From CAZKDV01 sp964551645 (GTDB lineage: Bacteria; Bacteroidota; Bacteroidia; Bacteroidales; DTU049): a stretch of 10,873 nucleotides of DNA. The DNA lies in assembly GCA_964551645.1 (NCBI GenBank), contig CAZKDV010000083.1:1-10873 (forward strand), in the 5' to 3' direction. Positions 1 through 8,091 of this stretch are shown in pieces (position 1 is the stretch's first letter; every line of letters begins with the position of its first letter). The notes beneath the pieces are model-generated. The model did no database searches and was not told the origin of the DNA. It saw only the letters and a list, made by a program, of their open reading frames with translations. The translations under genes were made by a program, and so were the position numbers.

Positions 1-3000
1 ACATTGTACCAAACATTACCTGCCATAGGTTCCCAATATAGAACTTGTGTCAACTCTACTTCGCTTGCATCATCTTCTGGTATCTGAATAACCGGACATT
101 CAAGAGCCTTAGTTTTAAATGACCATACATCGCAACCTTCTGATACATTACCATCAACTATAGGCTCAATTTTCCAATAATAAGTGGAATTATAATCTGC
201 AATAAATGGCAAATATGTAGTTGCCGAAGTTGTAGTAACATAAGCTGGAGGATTTGTATTGCCAAAATATACATTATAATTTTCAGCACCCTCAAATGCT
301 GTCCATTCAAGAATTTGATTAAGACTCACATTGCTTTCTCCATATTGTGGCGAAACTATTTCAGCACAATCTTTATCTACAACACATGGCAATGGTTCTA
401 CAATAACTGCTATTTGTGTTCTTGGACTTTCGCAAACATCAGTTTGAGATACATAATAATTTATGGTTCCTATAGCACTTGTTGAAGGAGTAGGCGCAGT
501 AGCCGAAGCTGTTCCACCCGTCGGTGCTATATACCATTTTAAATTATCTCCTATTGCACTCAATTGTGAAGGAATATCTCCTATTTCATAATTTACAGGA
601 GTAACAACATTAGGTAATGGAGTTTCACAAACTGAGGCACCTCCACCTCCTGTAACAATTATAGTATAATCAATAAAATGTCCTACCGAGGTTGACAATG
701 GTTTGCTAGTATCGCAAGGCTTATTATATACATCACATTTTACATATACACGCATTCTTGTAGCACCTGGAATAGCATCTACAGGTACGGTTACATTTTT
801 TGTATTATTAAAACTATATGATTCATTTATTAAATTCTCAGTTGCTGTGTTTTCAAAAGTACCATTTTGATTCCAATCAATCCATACTGATAATGCAGCA
901 AAGACAACATCATCAGAATAGTTTGCAATAAGTGTATATGTTTGTCCGGGTGTAACAATAGCGGGAGTAGCTGCTGTTTCGTCAAAGTAAGGATTTGAAG
1001 TATGACTAGAACCGGTACATGGCACTGGGTACTCATTTCCTGCAAAATTTGCTCTTGTTATAATACCAAAACCTTGGTAACAGCCACTATATGCACTAGG
1101 AGTACAATATCCGCTCGGAGCAGAAGGAGTAGAAATTACTCTCTGTCCAGAAGGAGCAGTTATAGCCGGTGTTTTATCAGATGTGCCTGTATTATCGGTA
1201 ATATTAAATGAAAGTAAAGCAGCATCAATATGGTTGCCCAAAGTTGCACTTTCAGCTAAGTCATAAGCAATCCAGAAATAATTATTACCGGAAGATAATG
1301 CCAATGTGGAAGTAACAGTATGTTCTCCCCAAGGATTTTCAATTGTTGCTCCATATTGAGTGGCTGGTGAAAATGTAGTATTTGAGCCAGTATAGAAAAT
1401 TTTTGCTCTGTCAATATCATTTGCATCCGTAGTTCCTGTTGTAGCAAATGTGATAGAATTTACAAATGCAGCAGGATCTGTGCCACCACTAACCACAATT
1501 TGTAATCTGATGATATCCTCGTGAATTGCCCCTTGTGTTACATTTGAAGAGTTTTGTGTAGTAGTGCTAGATGTATATAAGCCAGCACTTCTAGTTGCAT
1601 AACTATAAATCGCTGGATTAGAGTAATTGTAACAGTTTGGAGATGAGTTATACTCATACATCTTAAAATGATATGTTTCTCCTGACTTTAAACCTGTTAA
1701 TGGTACTGAAACTATACCCGAATTACTTCCATTATATACAACATAATTGTCGTTTCCAATTTGAGAACCTGCTCCAAACTCAGGATTTGCAGTATATGAC
1801 ATACTGTACACAGGCTCGGCATCAACTGCAGAACCCTCTTTTGCCAAAACAATAGTATGTGTACCATTTCCTCTTTCAAACTGTAAGTTCATCGTTGTAT
1901 AATCGGGACAAATCACTGAGATGTTGTTAGGCTGTTGAGAAGGGTGACATGAAGATGTTGTGAAGTTTCCTATTATAGGATCTGTCATATTATAACAATC
2001 TGATTCGGAAAAATAAGAATAGGCAGCATAATGATATTGTGTGTTTGGGAATAATCCTGTAATATTAGCACTTGTTGCAAAATCAGCACCAGAATTGCCA
2101 AACATAACATAATTGCCTGAACCTATTTGAGAGCCTGAAGGATTACCATAATTATAATCTAAGTTATCATAATATGGTATTGTTGATGATGGCTTACCAT
2201 TTACAACAGTGTTTTCTTTTAAAATTATTAGAGTTTTGTTGCCATTACCATTAACCCAATTTAATGTGGCACTTGTTGTTGTAATTGAAGCTACACTTAC
2301 ATTACTTACTTGTTGTGTTGGTGCCTCACATGCTTCACTTATTAAAACTCTGTAATCTTCTGTTTCAACAGCTCCTCCACTTGTGCTAGTTCCTGAAAGT
2401 TGGGCGCATGGATCAATTGTTGTCCCACCTGATGCATTGATAAATCGACTTCTAACACGCATTGCGGTAACACCAGAAACTGCATCATTTGGTACTGAAA
2501 AGTTAATGTTATAATATGTAGAATTATCACCTGTAACCTGAGTTATCACTCCCAATTTTTCGCTTTCTTCAAATATTCCGTTTTGATTGAAATCAATCCA
2601 AACTGCTGCATGATTACGAGCTTGGCTCGTTTGCCCAAACCGCACAGATACAGTATAATTCAAATCAACTGTTAAGTCAGCAACTGGAGTTTCAAACAGT
2701 GTATAATATGGAGCTGGAACTGATGTGCCTGCAGGAGATGTTGAGTTAATATTAACGCTATTCCCATTTAATTGTACACCAGTAATACCTGTAGTTGCAG
2801 CTGGAGCAGTAGCTGATAATGGATCACAATAACAATCCATAAAAGATTTCACACTGACACTCCCCGGATTTGAAGCTGTTGTTAAACCACTATACGAACA
2901 ACTAACTTCGCATTTGTAATATGTAGGATTTGCAGGAAGTGTTGTTGGAGTATTATAGTAGTATTTGTAGAAATACCAGTAGCAATTTCATATATCCCAT

Positions 3001-3874
3001 CAATTTCGGAAGAATATTTCCATTGATAAGTATATCCTTCGGCTAATGAAAGTCCAGTTATTCCAATTTCTGTACTGAATCCAGGACAAATTTCCACATT
3101 ATCTACTGTTGTTACATCAGGTTCACCTGCACAAGAAGGAATAATATATGTTACAAATACTGCTCCGATAGCACCATTTCCTCCACTTCTATTTGAACTA
3201 GATGTCCTATATGCACCGCCACCACCGCCACCATACGCAGAACCAGCAGTTCCATTTCCTTGAGAGCCACTTCTTCCTGCACCACCATTTCCTCCCGGAG
3301 ATATACCTATTCCTGCTGTTGGAGCACTTCCACTTCCACCATTGTCTGTTTCACCAGCTGCACCACCACCACCACCTGATGCTGTTCCAGAACCTGTACC
3401 TCCGTCTCCTCCATTAAACTTCAAATCTCCAATAGATGCTGATGCTTGTCCACCTAATGCTCCATTAGGATCGTTATTCACAGCTCCACTCCCGCCTTTT
3501 GCAAGTACTGTACTCGTACTTTTAAACCAAGAATCTTGTCCATTATTTGTTCCTGTTCCTCCGCTACCACCAGAGCCTACAGATAATGATAAAACTTCTC
3601 AAGGTGTTACTGTTAATGTGCTTTTTACATAAGCGCCACCACCGCCACCACCACCAAGTCCATTTGCGTTTCTGAATGTTCCGCCACCACCAGCACCCCA
3701 ACATTCCACTGTTATTTCGGTAATTCCTAATGGAACTTCAAAAACAGAACTACCTGCCGATGTGTACTTAATGGTAGTTGGCTGAGCAAATGCAATAGTA
3801 CTGCTCAGTATTATGCAAAAAACTAAAAAAATACCTTTTTTAGTGTAACATAAAATTTGTGTAAAATTTTTCAT
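1..3874 (-). pseudogene. Giant multidomain secreted surface protein (Gly-rich, Ig-like, GEVED, FnIII modules), N-terminal part, frame broken twice
   Basis: The start is the ATG at 3872-3874, followed by a clear signal peptide (residues 1-30: basic start, hydrophobic core, cut after AFA). Next come a Gly-rich domain with long GGGG runs (about 32-247), an Ig/PKD-like domain (about 248-345), a GEVED domain (about 2840-2340; motif VWIDFNQNGIFEESE, ending ETEDYRVLI), two related FnIII-like repeats (about 2335-1960 and 1960-1600; shared GSQIG..NYV core and TGL...T.YH), a region resembling the BNR-neuraminidase-associated N-terminal domain (about 1590-1180), a second GEVED domain (about 1110-650; VWIDWNQNGTFE), an Ig-like domain (about 640-395) and FnIII-like modules to the edge. 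Frame: TGA at 3599-3601 stops after residue 91, but the same frame then stays open to about 2955. There one base appears lost, and the shifted frame is open from 2954 to position 1 with no stop. Such proteins in Bacteroidota are usually exported adhesins or enzymes, often type IX secretion cargo; the C-terminal sorting signal would lie outside the window. Whether it is a true pseudogene or contains two sequence errors cannot be decided here. Confidence 0.8.
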
Positions 3875-3937
3875 AATAAATTGAATTAAATTAAATTTTT
3901 TTTAATGTTTTTAGATTCGATTAACTAAACCAATTTA

Positions 3938-3969
3938 CAAATTTACAATAAATATGTAAAAAAATCAAA
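3938..3969 (-). promoter_or_regulatory. Bacteroidota-type promoter of the surface protein gene
   Basis: Read on the minus strand, TTTG (3966-3969) is followed after 20 bases by TAAATTTG (3938-3945), an exact match to the TTTG/TAnnTTTG promoter pattern known for Bacteroidota with near-ideal spacing. Transcription would start near 3931, giving a leader of about 57 bases of mostly A and T before the ATG at 3874. An intact promoter argues that the gene's damage is recent or only apparent. The assignment is by pattern only. Confidence 0.6.
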
Positions 3970-4388
3970 AAAAAACAATATCAAAATAGAAATTCTTTTC
4001 AATTTATAAGTTTCACTTATCACAATTTTTCAGCCTATTCATCGTATATCTTAAGTATGTATCAAGTATTTAAAAGATTTATTGTCTTTTTTAGACAAAA
4101 ACAACACTTCATTCAACAAAAAAATCATGTAAATTGTTAACCTAATGAAATAAAATTTTATTGTTTTGTACTTAAACAATATACATTTATGTGTGGTAAT
4201 ACAAATTAATTCGGCATCAATATTCTCTTTAAAAATACTCTATGAAAATTATTTTCAATAAAGAAAATATTAAAAGTATTTACCACAATTTCAATATCAA
4301 GTAACCATTACTGCGTATTAAAACATCTTCAAATTCATTAAATTTACCATATAATTTATTTCGCAGCTTTTCAAAATAAAAAAATAAC

Positions 4389-4396
4389 TAACTTTG
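4389..4396 (+). promoter_or_regulatory. Candidate -7 box for the recF operon
   Basis: TAACTTTG matches the Bacteroidota -7 pattern TAnnTTTG exactly and lies 16 bases before the recF start codon. Transcription would begin near 4403 with a leader of about 10 bases. The -33 element is weak: only a TTTT (4368-4371), 17 bases upstream. Assigned by pattern and position only. Confidence 0.45.
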
Positions 4397-4412
4397 TTTA
4401 AAATATTAAATT

Positions 4413-5507
4413 GTGATTTTAGAATATTTAGAGTTAAGAAATTTTAAAAACTATACATCGGCTGATATTTATCTTGATAGTAAGTTTGTTTGTTTTACCG
4501 GAAAAAATGGACATGGAAAAACTAATATCTTAGATGCAATTCATTATCTATCGCTAACCAAAAGTTTTCAAAACTATTCTGACACTTCGAACATTAAGCA
4601 TGGAGAAAATTTTTTCAGAATTGCCGGAAAGTTTAAAAAAGACAATAAAAGCATTCATGAAGTTGTTTGTATGCAAGAACGCGATGAAAGGAAAAAAATC
4701 ATTGTGAATGACAAGTCTTGTGAACGGTTTGCCGATCACATAGGCGAATTTCCGGTGGCTATCATATCGCCTGCCGATTTTGATTTGATATACAGTAGCG
4801 ACTCACGAAGGAAATTTATTGATGCTACAATATCACAATTTGACAAGCCCTATTTGGACAATGTAATTCAATATAACCGCACTCTAGCTCAAAGAAACAA
4901 ACTTTTGAAGCATCTTTCTAAATCGGCACAAGATATTGAGCTTTTGCAGCCATACAACTACAAACTACACGAACACGGAATGCCAGTGCATGAAAAAAGA
5001 AAAGAGTTTATGACTGACTTTCTCCCCTATGTGCAGGAATATTATTCCAGAATTTCGCAAAATAGTGAAGAAGTAGCTATACAATTTGAAACTAATATTG
5101 ACGGGTCACTTTTCAATATTATTGAGAAAAATATTCACAAAGACATAATTTTGGGACATACAAGTTCGGGTATTCATAGAGAAGATTTTGGTTTTTACAT
5201 GAATGATACGCGTATAAGAAATTTTGCCTCTCAAGGACAACAAAAATCATTTTTAATTGCTCTCAAACTTGCTAAACACAAGTATCTTAGCGAAAAAAAA
5301 CTTAATACTCCTTTATTGATGATTGACGATATACATGATAAATTAGATGCGTATAGAGTTGAACAACTATTTGAAGTAATGAATGATGAATTATTTACTC
5401 AAATTTTTATCACCGACACACAAAAAGAGCGATTAGAACCTTTAATGAAAAACATTAATGTTAATAAACTATTTTACTGTATTGAACATGGCAGCCTTAC
5501 ACAATAA
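4413..5507 (+). CDS. recF: DNA replication/repair ATPase RecF
   Basis: RecF is an SMC/ABC-type ATPase of the cytoplasm. It binds at gapped DNA and, with RecO and RecR, helps load RecA on single-strand gaps. The 364-residue length is normal. Visible motifs are the N-terminal strand and FKNY turn (11-14), Walker A GKNGHGKT (30-37), the RecF core around SPADFDLIYSSDSRRKFID (119-137), a GIHREDF segment (253-259), the ABC signature SQGQQKS (273-279), Walker B LLMIDD (301-306) and the D-loop DKLD (309-312). The start is a GTG at 4413; the resulting N-terminus (ILEYLELRNFKNY) aligns with the usual RecF start, so no longer form is needed. It heads an operon, with the DUF721 gene starting three bases after its TAA. 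No key residue is missing, so it should be functional. Confidence 0.96.
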   Translation: MILEYLELRNFKNYTSADIYLDSKFVCFTGKNGHGKTNILDAIHYLSLTKSFQNYSDTSNIKHGENFFRIAGKFKKDNKSIHEVVCMQERDERKKIIVNDKSCERFADHIGEFPVAIISPADFDLIYSSDSRRKFIDATISQFDKPYLDNVIQYNRTLAQRNKLLKHLSKSAQDIELLQPYNYKLHEHGMPVHEKRKEFMTDFLPYVQEYYSRISQNSEEVAIQFETNIDGSLFNIIEKNIHKDIILGHTSSGIHREDFGFYMNDTRIRNFASQGQQKSFLIALKLAKHKYLSEKKLNTPLLMIDDIHDKLDAYRVEQLFEVMNDELFTQIFITDTQKERLEPLMKNINVNKLFYCIEHGSLTQ

Positions 5508-5510
5508 ATT

Positions 5511-5801
5511 ATGAAAGAAGATAATTTTTTCCACATCAAAGATGCTTTTGCCGGTCTTATCAGAGAATATGACCTTGAAAGTATTGTAGTAGAGCAAAAA
5601 ATAAAAGAAATTTGGGCTCAAACTGTTGGCGATTTTACAAATAATGCGACAGTAAAAATTACTTATGCCAATCAAAGGCTTACTGTTTTTATGAATAGTT
5701 CAATTATCAGACAAGAGCTTTTTTACGCTAAGAATGAAATTTTGAAAAAAATTAATGAAAATTTAAAAGATTATAAGATTATTGAAATATACTTCAAATA
5801 A
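5511..5801 (+). CDS. DUF721 (DciA-like) protein, probable replicative helicase loader/partner
   Basis: This is a 96-residue protein of the DUF721/DciA family. Members have a KH-like fold; DciA is the helicase-loading or helicase-operating factor in many bacteria that lack DnaC or DnaI. Supporting features are an N-terminal helix, the conserved W (35) with VG (39-40), the strand LTVFMNSSIIRQEL (57-70) with the double Ser typical of the family, and the closing helix and strand (I..IN.N...YKIIEIYF). It has no signal peptide or membrane segment. It begins three bases after recF and ends nine bases before the protease gene, so it is probably co-transcribed with both. A DUF721 gene next to recF is a familiar arrangement in Bacteroidota. 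The family call is firm; the helicase-loader role comes from studied relatives and is not shown here. Confidence 0.88.
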   Translation: MKEDNFFHIKDAFAGLIREYDLESIVVEQKIKEIWAQTVGDFTNNATVKITYANQRLTVFMNSSIIRQELFYAKNEILKKINENLKDYKIIEIYFK

Positions 5802-5810
5802 GCAACTAAT

Positions 5811-6269
5811 ATGAAGCATACTCTTAGGTTAAATGAAATTCAATTAAATGAAATATCATCTCAATTTTATATAGAAGTCAGACTTAATCGTTTTAAAGCC
5901 AAAATGATTATAGACACTGGTGCTTCTCAAACAGTTATTAGTGAAAAATTTGCAAGCAAGCTCAAATTAGAAGCAAAAGACTTTATTAATGATGTTTCAA
6001 TCGGGATTGCTGATAATCAATTAAGTCCAAAATTAGCAGACATTAAATTGTTGCAAATTGGAGATATTAAAATTCGTGATTTTCAGTGCATTATACTCCC
6101 AATGGAACACATAAACGAAGCATACAAATCAATTGGAGAAGCAATAATTGATGGCATTATCGGAAGCGAAATATTGATATTTTTTAATTCTTTGATAAAT
6201 TTCAAAAACAACACCTTAACTCTTTTCTCAAAAAATCAAGATATTTCTTTTAGCAACTTTTTCCATTAA
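5811..6269 (+). CDS. Retropepsin-like (clan AA) aspartic protease family protein
   Basis: A 152-residue protein with one aspartic protease lobe. The active-site motif DTGAS lies at residues 35-39, preceded by the hydrophobic strand KMII. The second hallmark of the fold, a hydrophobic stretch ending in Gly (DGIIGSEIL, 114-122), precedes a strand pair (LINFKNNTLTLF). Like retroviral proteases, a single lobe should work as a homodimer with one Asp from each subunit. No signal peptide is seen, so it is probably cytoplasmic. It is the last gene of the recF operon, starting nine bases after the DUF721 gene. Its substrate is unknown, and a link to RecF or DciA is suggested only by position. The ATG start is supported by the close spacing. 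Confidence 0.85.
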   Translation: MKHTLRLNEIQLNEISSQFYIEVRLNRFKAKMIIDTGASQTVISEKFASKLKLEAKDFINDVSIGIADNQLSPKLADIKLLQIGDIKIRDFQCIILPMEHINEAYKSIGEAIIDGIIGSEILIFFNSLINFKNNTLTLFSKNQDISFSNFFH

Positions 6270-6285
6270 CTGATTTATCAGTTTT
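6268..6285 (+). terminator. Terminator of the recF operon, overlapping the stop codon
   Basis: AACTGAT and ATCAGTT form a 7-bp stem (or 6 bp with a four-base loop) followed by TTTT. The stem begins inside the TAA stop of the protease gene. It lies between convergent genes, so it could also slow transcription coming from mtaB. The stem is AT-rich and the T run is short, so its strength is uncertain. Confidence 0.55.
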
Positions 6286-6289
6286 ACTC

Positions 6290-6310
6290 AAAAAAACATC
6301 ACTTTTTGAT
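6290..6310 (-). terminator. Weak candidate terminator downstream of mtaB
   Basis: On the minus strand a short hairpin, ATCA-AAAAG-TGAT, is followed after one G by seven T. The stem is only four base pairs, but the T run and the position 27 bases past the mtaB stop fit a termination site. Confidence 0.3.
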
Positions 6311-6336
6311 AGCCTCGCAGTGCAATTTATAACACA

Positions 6337-8007
6337 TCAATAAGTATTAGTTGCCAGCATGACCAAAGTGCAAGCATTAACAACCTCTATGCCGGCAGAT
6401 GTAGCAAGTTTTGCAAATTCATGATTTTCAGTACCCGGATTGAAAATAATTCGCTTAGGCTTGATTGAATTAACAATATAATCAATATAATTTTTCTGAT
6501 GATTGGGATTGATATATAAACTTACTGTGTGTATATCAACAAGTCCATTCAAATTGTTCTGAATTGCAACTCCATTAATTTCTCCTTTGCGAGTTCCAAA
6601 TGCCTCAACTTTAAAGCCGTGCTTTATTAACATTACAACAGCCTTATATGAGTATCTGTATGTATTTGGACTAGCACCTATGATTAGCGTTTTTAATTCA
6701 GAAATAGAAGGTTTTGCTTCAACAGTTTCACTTTCCTCATCATAAATTGTTGGAACTACCTCAACTATTTTATTTGTTTTTGCATTAATATTTGTCAATT
6801 TCACTTTTATAAAATTTTCAGTATGACCATATTTATTGCCTTTATTATCTTCTACTTCTATCAGTATTTTATGACATTTATTAAGTTGAGAATTATAAAA
6901 CTGAATTTTATTTTTTGTAGAAAGATCGGATAATAAAGTTGCTCTTTGCTTTTTAATTTTCGGATGCACTTGCTCGCTCATAGAATAAGCCGCAGTGCCT
7001 TTGCGTGCCGAAAAAGTAAAAACATGCAAAAAAGCTATTGGATTATTTTTAAAAAACTCAAAAGATTGCTTAAACTCATCGTCTGTTTCTCCGGGAAAGC
7101 CAACAATAACATCAGCTGCTATAAAAGCATTTGGCAGATATTTAATTATCATAGCGATAATGTCCGAAAGAAAAACAGTGTTATAATCTCGTCCCATTCT
7201 TTGCAAAACAGTATCACAAGCACTTTGCATAGGAATATGAAAATGAGGCATCATTTCGGAATGGCTTGCATAAAACTCTAAAAGTTCTTTAGTAATATAT
7301 TTTGGCTCAATAGATGACAATCTTATGCGTTGAATAGTTTTAGTTTTAATTATTCTATCAAGTAGTTTGATAAGAGTTTCATTACTGTCTTTTCCAAAAT
7401 CACCAAGATTAATGCCTGTCAATACAATCTCTTTATATCCTTTTTGTGCAATTTTATCTACCGCTTTTAACACATCATCAATTTTTGCACTTCTGCTTCT
7501 TCCCCTTGCATAAGGAACTATACAATAATTACAAAAGCAATTGCAACCATCTTGAATTTTCAAAAAAGACCTTGTTCGCTCGGATAAAGAGTAAGACAAT
7601 CTAAATTCTTTAACATTATCAATATTTCCGGCTTTAATTATCTGCTCATTATGACTGATATTTTCAATAAAGTTGCTAATAAAAAATTTTGCATCATTGC
7701 CTAAAATAAACGATACTCCTTCTATTTGCTTTAATGATTCTGAAAACAGTTCCGACACACAACCAATAACGGCAATTTTGGCATTTGGGTTTGTACGATG
7801 AGCTTTGTAAATGGCATTTCGAGTCTTTTTTTCGGCAGAAGAAGTTAAAACACACGAATTAATAATATATATATCGGCAAAATCTTTAAAATTAACTTTT
7901 TTAAATCCTTTTTCTACAAATTGATCCGAAATACTAGATGTTTCAGTATAATTTACTTTACACCCCAGCGTATGCACTGCAAAAGTAATTAATGATTCTT
8001 TTTTCAT
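6337..8007 (-). CDS. mtaB: MtaB-type tRNA t6A37 methylthiotransferase fused to a C-terminal CoA-binding (YccU-like) domain
   Basis: MtaB is a radical-SAM enzyme that adds a methylthio group to t6A at position 37 of tRNAs reading ANN codons. The N-terminal UPF0004 domain shows the family's TLGCKVN motif and three cluster cysteines (C16, C52, C83). The radical SAM motif CxxxCxxC is C155, C159, C162, followed by IVPYARGRSRS. Further motifs include LTGINLGDFG, SSIEP, HIPMQSACDTVLQRMGR and VGFPGETDDEF, and a TRAM-like region (about 375-420) precedes a short acidic linker. Ordinary MtaB is about 430-440 residues; this protein has 556. The extra part (about 437-556) is a whole CoA_binding_2 domain: LIIGASPNTYRYSYKAV, GTRKGEINGV, RIIFNPGTEN and a final NACTLVMLATNTY. 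In other Bacteroidota this is usually a separate protein of about 120 residues. There is no Met or stop at the join. The gene ends in TGA at the usual end of the CoA-binding family. The enzyme call is firm; the effect of the fusion is unknown. Confidence 0.93.
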   Translation of the reverse strand: MKKESLITFAVHTLGCKVNYTETSSISDQFVEKGFKKVNFKDFADIYIINSCVLTSSAEKKTRNAIYKAHRTNPNAKIAVIGCVSELFSESLKQIEGVSFILGNDAKFFISNFIENISHNEQIIKAGNIDNVKEFRLSYSLSERTRSFLKIQDGCNCFCNYCIVPYARGRSRSAKIDDVLKAVDKIAQKGYKEIVLTGINLGDFGKDSNETLIKLLDRIIKTKTIQRIRLSSIEPKYITKELLEFYASHSEMMPHFHIPMQSACDTVLQRMGRDYNTVFLSDIIAMIIKYLPNAFIAADVIVGFPGETDDEFKQSFEFFKNNPIAFLHVFTFSARKGTAAYSMSEQVHPKIKKQRATLLSDLSTKNKIQFYNSQLNKCHKILIEVEDNKGNKYGHTENFIKVKLTNINAKTNKIVEVVPTIYDEESETVEAKPSISELKTLIIGASPNTYRYSYKAVVMLIKHGFKVEAFGTRKGEINGVAIQNNLNGLVDIHTVSLYINPNHQKNYIDYIVNSIKPKRIIFNPGTENHEFAKLATSAGIEVVNACTLVMLATNTY

Positions 8008-8030
8008 TTTTTTATTAAAAAAAATCTTTT

Positions 8031-8051
8031 ATCATGTTTTTAAATCATGAT
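8031..8051. repeat. Short inverted repeat ATCATG-N9-CATGAT between mtaB and arcC
   Basis: ATCATG (8031-8036) and CATGAT (8046-8051) are perfect 6-bp inverted arms separated by nine A/T bases. They lie over the probable -33 region of the arcC promoter and in the mtaB leader. The shape suits a dimeric regulator site, but six-base arms in such AT-rich DNA could arise by chance. Confidence 0.3.
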
Positions 8052-8057
8052 TTAGAA

Positions 8058-8073
8058 TACTTTTGCAAAAGTA
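8058..8073. promoter_or_regulatory. Palindromic back-to-back -7 boxes for mtaB (minus) and arcC (plus)
   Basis: TACTTTTGCAAAAGTA is a perfect 16-bp palindrome. Each half is an exact TAnnTTTG -7 box: 8058-8065 reads toward arcC and 8066-8073 reads toward mtaB. Predicted starts are near 8072 (20-base leader for arcC) and 8059 (about 50-base leader for mtaB). The -33 elements are poor: a TTTT at 8037-8040 for arcC and nothing clear for mtaB, whose -33 would fall on the arcC start codon. Polymerase could probably occupy only one direction at a time. It may also be an operator. Confidence 0.5.
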
Positions 8074-8091
8074 ATTAATTTTAAGAAGCAC

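Larger units (their letters stand above)
3875..4412. other. AT-rich divergent intergenic region with an imperfect inverted repeat
   Basis: These 538 bases separate the leftward surface protein gene from rightward recF. No coding frame, tRNA or rRNA is visible. The left end holds the surface gene promoter and the right end a candidate recF promoter. In the middle, TGTGGTAATAC (4192-4202) is mirrored by GTATTTACCACA (4276-4287), an 11-bp inverted repeat with one bulged base and a 73-base spacer. Inside it are a further AATACT/AGTATT pair, which shares bases with the right arm, and a small GAAAA-TTA-TTTTC hairpin (4244-4256). This could be a structured RNA, a small palindromic element, or chance pairing in AT-rich DNA. 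The rest shows only A/T-rich sequence. Confidence 0.6.

Noticed and set aside
830..2530. Several 60-70 residue open frames on both strands within the surface protein region
   Set aside because: All lie across the single long minus-strand frame that carries recognisable domains; none has its own promoter or resembles a protein.
2951..2957. Programmed ribosomal frameshift
   Set aside because: The minus-strand sequence ACT ACT ATA ATA CTC lacks an X-XXY-YYZ slippery heptamer, and a signal in the middle of an Ig-like domain of a surface protein has no known precedent that I can name.
3599..3601. TGA read as glycine (alternative genetic code, as in Absconditabacteria/Gracilibacteria)
   Set aside because: mtaB ends in a TGA exactly where the CoA-binding family normally ends, no other in-frame TGA is seen in the recognisable genes, and gene content and promoters point to Bacteroidota. 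A second, unrelated frame defect nearby favours mutation or error.
3599..3601. Selenocysteine codon
   Set aside because: The position aligns with Gly in a structural Gly-rich domain, not with a redox Cys, and no evident SECIS-like hairpin was recognised just after it.
3202..3632. Plus-strand His/Pro-rich open frames
   Set aside because: They are mirror images of the GGN-rich coding of the Gly-rich domain on the minus strand; their composition is explained entirely by that.
3220..3660. Triplet-repeat DNA (CCACCG/CCACCA tracts) as a phase-variation element
   Set aside because: The tracts are short and encode runs of Gly; changes in triplet units would keep frame and so would not switch the gene. 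They do not coincide with the stop or the frameshift.
6946..7281. Plus-strand open frames opposite mtaB
   Set aside because: They overlap the conserved radical SAM coding sequence on the opposite strand and have no support of their own.
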